Shown here in pieces: positions 58,383 to 64,000 of a stretch of DNA of 64,000 nt (the stretch's first letter is position 1; every line of letters starts with the position of its first letter). The DNA lies in assembly GCA_937874695.1 (NCBI GenBank), contig CALNAJ010000028.1, positions 263,512 to 327,511 of the forward strand. The letters are read 5' to 3'. The notes beneath the pieces are model-generated. The model was not told the DNA's origin, did not search any database, and worked only from the letters and a program-made list of their open reading frames with translations. The translations under genes and the position numbers were made by a program. This DNA comes from an uncultured Lactobacillus sp. GTDB lineage: Bacteria; Bacillota; Bacilli; Lactobacillales; Lactobacillaceae.

Positions 58383-59144
58383 GTACCCACCATCGACTGG
58401 TACCATGACCCCGGTCACGTAGTCTGAAGCGTGGCTGGCCAGGAAGATCATAGGTCCCATCAAATCAGCGGGAACCCCCCACTTGCCACTTGGAATGTGG
58501 TCGGCAATTTCTGGGCCCCGAACGGGATCTTCTTGCAGTGCTTTGGTCATGTCGGTACTAATATAGCCAGGCGCTAACCCGTTCACTTGGACGTTGTCCT
58601 TGGCTAAGGCGTCGGCATACGCCCGCGTTAAGCCCAAAACAGCGTGCTTGCTGGCGGTGTAGGGGAAGATATATTTCCCGGCCCGGTAAGACAGCATGGA
58701 ACCGATGTTGATAATCTTCCCGTGCTTCTGCTTGGTCAAGACCTTGGCAGCGGCGTGCGACAGGTAGTAAGTGGCGTTCAGGTTAATATCGATGACCTTC
58801 TGCCAATCTTCATCCTTGTAGTCGAGCACATCATTTCTGATGATGACCCCGGCATTGTTGACCAGAATGTCAAAGTGGTCAAATTCCTTAAGGGTGGCGG
58901 CGATGATTTGGTCAGCCGCACCCGGTGCGGTCACGTCTTGTTGGAAGAAGCCCACCCGTTGACCGTTCTTCTCAACAATCTGGCGGATTTCATCCCACCC
59001 ATTTTGCGTGCGACTCACGACCATCACGTCGGCCCCATACAGAGACAGTGCCGTGGTATAGAACTTCCCGAGTCCCCGGGCACCACCGGTAACGATGGCA
59101 ACCTGACCCTTTAATGAAAAACTATCACGATTAAAATCTGACAT
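58371..59144 (-). CDS. Short-chain dehydrogenase (KduD/gluconate-5-dehydrogenase-like)
   Basis: A 257-residue SDR oxidoreductase. The ATG at 59144 has AAGGAG 8 nt upstream. The cofactor motif is TGGARGLG; NNAG is present; catalytic Ser (NIGSMLSYRAG), Tyr and Lys (YTASKHAV) are intact. IPSGKWGVPADLMGPMIFLA and the DGGYLLR ending resemble KduD, which oxidises 2-dehydro-3-deoxy-gluconate, and gluconate 5-dehydrogenase. It is 115 bp downstream of a sugar porter gene on the same strand, with a hairpin between. A cre-like TGAAAGCGCATTAC lies just upstream. Confidence 0.83.
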   Translation of the reverse strand: MSDFNRDSFSLKGQVAIVTGGARGLGKFYTTALSLYGADVMVVSRTQNGWDEIRQIVEKNGQRVGFFQQDVTAPGAADQIIAATLKEFDHFDILVNNAGVIIRNDVLDYKDEDWQKVIDINLNATYYLSHAAAKVLTKQKHGKIINIGSMLSYRAGKYIFPYTASKHAVLGLTRAYADALAKDNVQVNGLAPGYISTDMTKALQEDPVRGPEIADHIPSGKWGVPADLMGPMIFLASHASDYVTGVMVPVDGGYLLR

Positions 59145-59203
59145 GCAATTCACTCCTTAGTAATGCGCTTTCATTTTTAATTTTATCACCGTTTCCTGAA
59201 AAC

Positions 59204-59247
59204 AGGAAAGGATTGGTCAGACCCTTTTGTCTGTCGCCAATCCTTCC
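59204..59247 (-). terminator. Hairpin between sugar porter and SDR genes
   Basis: On the minus strand AAGGATTGG pairs with CCAATCCTT, with an inner CAGAC/GTCTG. The T-run is short, so termination is probably partial. Confidence 0.55.
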
Positions 59248-59259
59248 CCTGAAATCAAG

Positions 59260-60636
59260 TTAATTTTCTGATTTTTGCTTATCTTGGTGCCGCAATTCCA
59301 TTTCAATTTCTTCCAGTGACTTGCCCCGCGTTTCGGGAACCAGGTAGTGGACGAAGAACATGGAGAGCACGGCGAACACAGCGAAGACGGCAAATGGTCC
59401 CCCCACGTTGTTGTGGAAGTAGGCCAGCATGACCAGGAAGAATTGTGAAACCAAGAAGTTCCCGATCCAGTTAGCCGCTGACCCAATGGATGAGCCAATG
59501 CCCCGGACACTCAACGGGAAGATTTCACCAATCGTTACCCAGGCAATCGGGCCCCAGGAAATGGCGAACCCGAAGATGTAAACGGCGATGAGAATCATAG
59601 TTGGGATGGCCGTCGTGTGAATATCCATGGTAAAGTTCATCACGGCTAAGATTCCCAGTGAGACCGCCATGACGATCGACCCGAACATCAGGAACGTCCG
59701 TCGGTTGAATTTATCCATGATAAAGGTGGCGAGGACCGTCACAACAAAGTTCACGATCCCAATCCCTACGGAAATCCAGATGGCGCTACCTTCCGCAAAA
59801 CCGAAGCCTTTGATAAAGACTTGTGGCAAGAAATAAATAACAGAGTTGATCCCGACCAATTGCTGTAGCAGCATGATGCCGACCGCCACAATAACGGCGG
59901 GCCGGGCGACCGTGAAGAGTTCCTTCAGACCACCCTTGGGCTGACTGGCAACGACCTTGATTTCTTCCAGTTCGGCCGAGGGGTCATCCGTCGTATTCTT
60001 CCGCAACATTTTCAAGACGCTGAGTGCTTCGTCATTCTTACCTTGTTCGGCCAAGAACCGTGGCGATTCTGGTAAGAGCAAGCCCCCGATTAACAGCAAT
60101 GCCGCTGGAATCAATGCGGACCCCAGCATCCACCGCCAATCTCGGATACCCAACAGGTTGTGATCGAGGAAGCCCAGGTTAGAAACGTAGGCTAACAGAA
60201 TCCCCAACGTAATCATCAGCTGGAACAACGTCCCCAATGACCCCCGCCGTTCTGCGGGTGCCAATTCGGCCAGGTAGGCTGGTGTCAACGCTGACGCCGA
60301 CCCAACGGCTAGTCCCAAGATGATCCGGGCAACGACCATTGACCAGAAGCCAATGGCAACCATCGATAGCGATGACCCGAGTAAGAAGAGAATTGCCGCC
60401 AGAATCAGCAGGCGTTTCCGCCCATACCGATCGGCCAGTGGCCCAACGCCCAGTGCCCCGACGGACGAACCGATCAGGACGGAAGACGTAATGAACCCCG
60501 TCTGAGCGATGTTCAAGCTAAAGTTATTTTCAATCAGTGGTGACGCTCCCGAAATAATCCCCGTATCAAACCCAAACAATAATCCACCAAGTGCGCCGAA
60601 AGTAAAAATAAAGAAGGTACTTAAGTGTCGATTCAT
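59260..60636 (-). CDS. MFS sugar porter (XylE/AraE type)
   Basis: A 458-residue sugar:proton symporter with 12 TM helices. The ATG at 60636 (MNRHLSTFFIF) is 11 nt after GGAGG; the GTG at 60654 overlaps that site. Family signatures: GFDTGIISGA, GPLADRYGRKRLLI, RIILGLAVGSASALTPAYLA, PESPRFL, QQLVGINSVIYF and the final PETRGKSLEEIE. Substrate is probably a hexose, pentose or sugar acid, given the KduD-like SDR downstream. A perfect cre lies 49 bp upstream. Confidence 0.9.
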   Translation of the reverse strand: MNRHLSTFFIFTFGALGGLLFGFDTGIISGASPLIENNFSLNIAQTGFITSSVLIGSSVGALGVGPLADRYGRKRLLILAAILFLLGSSLSMVAIGFWSMVVARIILGLAVGSASALTPAYLAELAPAERRGSLGTLFQLMITLGILLAYVSNLGFLDHNLLGIRDWRWMLGSALIPAALLLIGGLLLPESPRFLAEQGKNDEALSVLKMLRKNTTDDPSAELEEIKVVASQPKGGLKELFTVARPAVIVAVGIMLLQQLVGINSVIYFLPQVFIKGFGFAEGSAIWISVGIGIVNFVVTVLATFIMDKFNRRTFLMFGSIVMAVSLGILAVMNFTMDIHTTAIPTMILIAVYIFGFAISWGPIAWVTIGEIFPLSVRGIGSSIGSAANWIGNFLVSQFFLVMLAYFHNNVGGPFAVFAVFAVLSMFFVHYLVPETRGKSLEEIEMELRHQDKQKSEN

Positions 60637-60684
60637 CTTATTGTCATCCTCCACTGTTTCTTAAAATTCCGATCAGGTTATTTA

Positions 60685-60698
60685 TGTAACCGTTTACA
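60685..60698. promoter_or_regulatory. cre site of the sugar porter gene
   Basis: TGTAACCGTTTACA fits the CcpA consensus at every position and is nearly palindromic. It lies 49 bp before the porter start codon. Confidence 0.8.
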
Positions 60699-60779
60699 TA
60701 AAACATTTTACCCGTTCTTTGAGCGAGACGCAATTGTCTAGACCACTATTTTTATATAAACTAGTAAATTAATAATTAA

Positions 60780-60828
60780 AAGCACCGATAAATCCCACAG
60801 CGTAAGGATTTATCGGTGCTCAATTTTT
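60780..60828 (-). terminator. Terminator of the HrtRBA-like operon
   Basis: On the minus strand AGCACCGATAAATCC pairs exactly with GGATTTATCGGTGCT, followed by TTTAATT. Confidence 0.9.
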
Positions 60829-60866
60829 TAAGTCATGTTCTTTTATAAAATGACTTCACACAGTGC

Positions 60867-61538
60867 TTAGGCCACTGTCATCTTCCCATCCATAATTGCA
60901 TAGGTCTTATCCGCAAATTCCTTGAGTCGCAGGTCATGGGTAACCACGACGATGGCTTTGTTGTGTTCCTTGGCCAAATCATGGAGAAGCTGGCCAACCA
61001 CCTTGACCCGCTCACTATCCAATGCCGCCGTCGGCTCATCGGCGAGGATGATGTCGGGATTCTGGTAGAGAGCTCGGGCGATGGCGACGCGCTGTGTTTG
61101 CCCGCCGGAAAGCTCGGCCGGATACTGATTGATCAGCTGGCTAATTCCCAACTTTTCCAAAAGGTGGCGGAGATCAGTTGCGCTCAGGTTACCCTTTGAC
61201 TTGACCCGGTCGACCAGCGCAAACTGATCCTTCACCGTCAGATAGGGCACCAAGTTGTAGGCCTGTAAAATAAAGCCGATGTGGTTGAGTCGCAACGCAT
61301 CCCGTGCCTTGCCCGAAAGCTGAGCGAGACCGTTACCCTGAACGACGACATCCCCATCGGTCGGCGTCTGAATCCCACCGGCAATCGTCAGGAAGGTACT
61401 CTTCCCCGACCCGGACGGTCCAATCACCAGGCTGACCTCGCCAGCGGCCGCCGTAAAGTTAACGTCCGTGAGCACCGTGACTTCATTGGTATTATGGCCA
61501 AATGTTTTGGTCACGTGATTTACTTCAAGAACTGACAT
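60867..61538 (-). CDS. hrtA: ABC transporter ATPase, HrtA-like (haem export)
   Basis: A 223-residue ATPase of the MacB/LolD type. Walker A GPSGSGKST, Q-loop FILQAYNL, signature LSGGQTQR, Walker B IILADEPTAALD and switch His VVTHD are all intact. It is 3 bp from the FtsX-type permease and in one operon with a TetR gene, the order TetR-permease-ATPase of lactic-acid-bacterial hrtRBA. The operator sequence (63152-63203) supports haem regulation. Role: powers haem efflux with HrtB. Confidence 0.83.
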   Translation of the reverse strand: MSVLEVNHVTKTFGHNTNEVTVLTDVNFTAAAGEVSLVIGPSGSGKSTFLTIAGGIQTPTDGDVVVQGNGLAQLSGKARDALRLNHIGFILQAYNLVPYLTVKDQFALVDRVKSKGNLSATDLRHLLEKLGISQLINQYPAELSGGQTQRVAIARALYQNPDIILADEPTAALDSERVKVVGQLLHDLAKEHNKAIVVVTHDLRLKEFADKTYAIMDGKMTVA

Positions 61539-61541
61539 GGT

Positions 61542-62603
61542 CTAGCCTCCCATAACGCTGACGGGGTCAACGTTTAAAATGACTTTGACGGGAATCAAGG
61601 CACCGATGACCCCGGTCAATAAAATACCACCGGTGACACCCGCCAAGAGCGGCACGTTAAAACTCATCGGCACTCCTGCCGGTAGCGCCAATACGGTTGC
61701 TAACGTCAATGCCGCCCCAATCGCCAAGCCACCGACCACGAGAATCAGTGCCTGACTCACGGTCGTGGTCACCAACACCTTGGCTGGAATACCCTGTGCG
61801 CGCAAGACCGCGTAGTTTGGTAACTTTTGCATGGTTAAAATGTACAGGAACACGGCAATCACAACCATGGCAATAATCATCAAGAAACCGATCATAAAGG
61901 TAAAAGTCGTGTTCTGGGCTGAATAACCCGGTAATTTGTTAATGAATTTACTCATCGTCAGCGTGCTCAGACCACTCGTCTTGGTCTTGAAACTATCACG
62001 ATTGGTGATGATCCCACTCGCCTGAAAGTCTGAGGTCACGTGGCTTAGCGTCCGCCAAGTTCCAAGCGTCCCGTAGATGACTGGGGCCACGCTGAGCTTG
62101 GCGTTGTGCGTAAATCCAACGATTTTATACTGCGTATCGGTCGAGTTCAGCGTGACCTTATCGCCCAGTCGATAGCCGTTGTCCTTAAAGCTGTCGTCGA
62201 CCATAATCTGGTGATTGGTCGTAGGTTTGTGGCCGGCTGTCACCTTAACCCGTTTATAAATAAACTGACTCTGGTTAATACCCAGAAATTGGGCGGATAG
62301 TTTCGCCTGACCCTTGGCCTTCGCCACCACACCCGCCTGGCCGATGTAGGCTTCGTGAGTGGTCAGCTTGACCTTATCCGCCGTCTGCTTGGTAATCAGC
62401 GACTGCGACAGGCTATCATTGGCGTCCGAATTCAGGACGACCTTGCTGGCATTCCAGGACGAAATGGCCTGGGTATTCTGCTGGGCGAGGCCGTATGCCA
62501 GCCCACTCAGGACAAACACGAGGTAACTGACCAGCACGATCATGCCGATAATCAGGCCGTACCGCAATTTCTCGTGGCGAATCTCCTTTAAAGCTAGAAA
62601 CAT
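61542..62603 (-). CDS. hrtB: FtsX-like ABC permease, HrtB-like (haem export)
   Basis: A 353-residue permease with one N-terminal TM helix (YGLIIGMIVLVSYLVFVLSG), a large extracytoplasmic domain of about 190 residues, and three C-terminal helices (FMIGFLMIIAMVVIAVFLYI; ALILVVGGLAIGAALTLATV; a final GGILLTGVIGALIPV). That is MacB-fold topology, and the length matches HrtB. AGGAGG precedes the ATG, which is 2 nt after the TetR stop. It would extract haem from the membrane. Confidence 0.82.
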   Translation of the reverse strand: MFLALKEIRHEKLRYGLIIGMIVLVSYLVFVLSGLAYGLAQQNTQAISSWNASKVVLNSDANDSLSQSLITKQTADKVKLTTHEAYIGQAGVVAKAKGQAKLSAQFLGINQSQFIYKRVKVTAGHKPTTNHQIMVDDSFKDNGYRLGDKVTLNSTDTQYKIVGFTHNAKLSVAPVIYGTLGTWRTLSHVTSDFQASGIITNRDSFKTKTSGLSTLTMSKFINKLPGYSAQNTTFTFMIGFLMIIAMVVIAVFLYILTMQKLPNYAVLRAQGIPAKVLVTTTVSQALILVVGGLAIGAALTLATVLALPAGVPMSFNVPLLAGVTGGILLTGVIGALIPVKVILNVDPVSVMGG

Positions 62604-62605
62604 GG

Positions 62606-63124
62606 TCAGTCCTCCTTTGGCTGGAGCAAGGCTAATGTAGTCCGCAGACGTTCGCGGACGGTGGTCTCGCTATCGGGTGCTAATAAAATTTCTTTGATGG
62701 CCGCATGGCTCAGCACCATGGCGGCCCAGGCAATGGCGGGCAGCCGCGGCGAGACGGGCGCGCTAGGCAGTAAGCTCTCATTCTCCGCGTAGTGGCGGCG
62801 AATGAAGGCATAGTACTGGCTGTCATTGATCTGATCGACGAAGTCCACGACTCCTTGATAGATGCGGTCAGCGTCAAATGTGGTCCGTTCATCCCCACCG
62901 GCATCGCGGTGAATCTCGTGTAATGCCACGTGATAGAGGTATTGGTAAGCATCCGTCAAGTCATCAAAGTATTTGTAAAAGGCACCGCGAGCAATATTGG
63001 CACTCGCTACGATCCGCGCCACTTGGGCATCAGCCAGGCCGTGCTCGGAGAACTCCGTGAGCAACGCTGCCGTCACGCGGTCTCGTTTAGCTGGTGATAA
63101 ATGATCAAAAGTCGTTGAAGGCAC
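62606..63124 (-). CDS. hrtR: TetR-family repressor, HrtR-like (haem sensor)
   Basis: A 172-residue TetR repressor starting at the GTG at 63124 (PSTTFDHLSPAKRDRV), with GAGGAG 8 nt upstream. The HTH is VARIVASANIARGAFYKYFD. His residues that could bind haem axially occur in the C-terminal domain (YHVALHEIHRD; RRHYAENE). The promoter contains two near-copies of the palindrome known for lactococcal HrtR (ATGACACAGTGTCAT). It is the first gene of the operon with hrtB and hrtA, so it autoregulates. Confidence 0.82.
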   Translation of the reverse strand: MPSTTFDHLSPAKRDRVTAALLTEFSEHGLADAQVARIVASANIARGAFYKYFDDLTDAYQYLYHVALHEIHRDAGGDERTTFDADRIYQGVVDFVDQINDSQYYAFIRRHYAENESLLPSAPVSPRLPAIAWAAMVLSHAAIKEILLAPDSETTVRERLRTTLALLQPKED

Positions 63125-63151
63125 TAGAAAAACTCCTCTCTTTTTGCGAAA

Positions 63152-63203
63152 GTGACGCCGTGTCACTGATAAGCAGTTTAGCATGGCGGTGACACCGTGT
63201 CAA
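63152..63203 (-). promoter_or_regulatory. hrtRBA promoter with two HrtR-type operators
   Basis: On the minus strand TTGACA (63198-63203) and TAAACT (63175-63180) are 17 bp apart. GTGACACCGTGTCAA (63189-63203) overlaps the -35, and GTGACGCCGTGTCAC (63152-63166) follows the -10. Both match the HrtR palindrome TGACAC-N-GTGTCA, the second with one mismatch. Confidence 0.82.
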
Positions 63204-63393
63204 TTTGAAAGCTAAAATAAATTTTATAGATCTAGTTCTAAGCTGTCAGTCGATACTTGCGTGGTTAAACCATCACTATTCGAATTTAATTTTAGTCACC
63301 ACTAATTAGCAAGTGCCCCTTCAACCCATTAAATGAGTTAGGTGGTAAGCTAACCGTAAATAGAAAAGCATGATAATGATAGGAGTGATTTTG

Positions 63394-63981
63394 ATGTCAC
63401 ATATAACTCGAAAATTATTACTCACCGGCCTCTCCCTGGTCCTCTTTGGCGGAACAATTAGTCCGGTATTGGCTCGGGCAGATAGTTCCGAAACGCCGAG
63501 CGTAACAGCTAACAGTCGTCGGGCAGAACCCGTTACGATTAGTTCTGAACAAATGCCGTATATCAACTACATTAATGGCAAAGAAATACAACAACACTAC
63601 TTGTTCCCCGAACTTAAAGATTCTTACACATCCGATGAGATTCTTGGTAAAGATAATGGCGCTACCTGGAGAAAAAATTTTCTTGCGTCCATTAACCCCT
63701 CTATAGATGACTCAGTACAAACTGCCAACTTTATTCAAAATATGGTCACTGCTGGTAATGGTAGCACCCTCGCTGGCAAATCAACAGAAGAAACTTTAGG
63801 GGACTTCATTTTCGGTCCTACCTCTCTCACTATCCTCAATCAGGCAAAAGCACAGATATATTACGAGCTCTGGTTGATTAAAGAAGGCGCTGCGTATCAA
63901 TTAGATGAAAATTCATTTAACCTCGAAGAAGCAAAGGAAGACTACCTGGCAAATTCTATAATTAATCCGAACAGAAATTAA
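63394..63981 (+). CDS. Secreted hypothetical protein
   Basis: A 195-residue protein. The ATG at 63394 (MSHITRKLLLTGLSL) is 8 nt after AGGAG. The signal peptide ends near VLARADSSE. The mature part is acidic and hydrophilic (YINYINGKEIQQHYLFPELK, FNLEEAKEDYLANS) with no Cys, no LPxTG and no recognised domain. It ends in SIINPNRN. AT-rich codons in its second half differ from its neighbours, which hints at transfer. The window ends just after it, where an AAAAAGCCC stretch may start its terminator. Confidence 0.72.
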   Translation: MSHITRKLLLTGLSLVLFGGTISPVLARADSSETPSVTANSRRAEPVTISSEQMPYINYINGKEIQQHYLFPELKDSYTSDEILGKDNGATWRKNFLASINPSIDDSVQTANFIQNMVTAGNGSTLAGKSTEETLGDFIFGPTSLTILNQAKAQIYYELWLIKEGAAYQLDENSFNLEEAKEDYLANSIINPNRN

Positions 63982-64000
63982 AAAGCCCAAAGCAATCACT

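Noticed and set aside
1..64000. CRISPR array, prophage, IS element or rRNA operon
   Set aside because: No direct-repeat/spacer pattern, no cas, transposase, integrase or phage structural genes, and no rRNA sequence was seen on either strand.

Overview
The window looks like a chromosome segment from a heterofermentative Lactobacillaceae species, most like Levilactobacillus. The GC content is moderate and ribosome binding sites are strong AGGAGG types. Gene content fits: phenolic acid decarboxylase with PadR, a 1,3-propanediol-dehydrogenase-like enzyme, GPH-family glycoside transporters, XylR with a GH43 xylosidase, and many cre sites. A perfect 16-bp parS site at 56738 and a one-mismatch copy at 51441 suggest the replication-origin half of the chromosome. 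Genus and position are inferences; I could run no search.

Layout. 1-5.8 kb: a cut MerR gene, an arylsulfate sulfotransferase behind a leader terminator, a YoaK membrane protein, RihA nucleoside hydrolase, tRNA-Gln and a LacI regulator. 5.8-13.6 kb: two tandem copies of a four-gene operon (ROK sugar kinase, zinc dehydrogenase, YczE/YitT-like membrane protein, VOC protein), each with the same promoter and cre layout. 13.7-15.1 kb: a guanidine-I riboswitch driving a two-subunit SMR exporter, then a GNAT gene. 15.6-26.6 kb: an alpha-glucoside locus (GPH transporter, two esterases, GH65 phosphorylase, LacI with paired operators, SLC45-type transporter, GH13_31 glucosidase). 26.7-31.4 kb: PadR/PadA, a Nudix hydrolase, a small membrane protein, and a TetR gene coupled to a divergent LepA paralogue. 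31.5-35.7 kb: four zinc-ribbon proteins behind a possible attenuator. 35.8-41.2 kb: two GNAT paralogues around a D-hydroxyacid dehydrogenase, an EAL protein, and a T-box controlling a lone OppA-like lipoprotein. 41.4-49.2 kb: paired secreted proteins, XylR/xylosidase/xyloside transporter, and a purine salvage pair. 49.4-63.98 kb: MerR, HxlR/OYE, S66 peptidase, CDF transporter, alcohol dehydrogenase, GyrI-like and WYL proteins, a KduD-like SDR with a sugar porter, an HrtRBA-type haem exporter, and a secreted protein.

The most notable unexplained feature is a family of about 190-205-bp intergenic elements: seven full copies and one partial copy, all in the first 25 kb. They share a multi-hairpin fold. 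Several stems change on both sides between copies while pairing is kept, so selection acts on structure rather than on a protein. I do not recognise the family.
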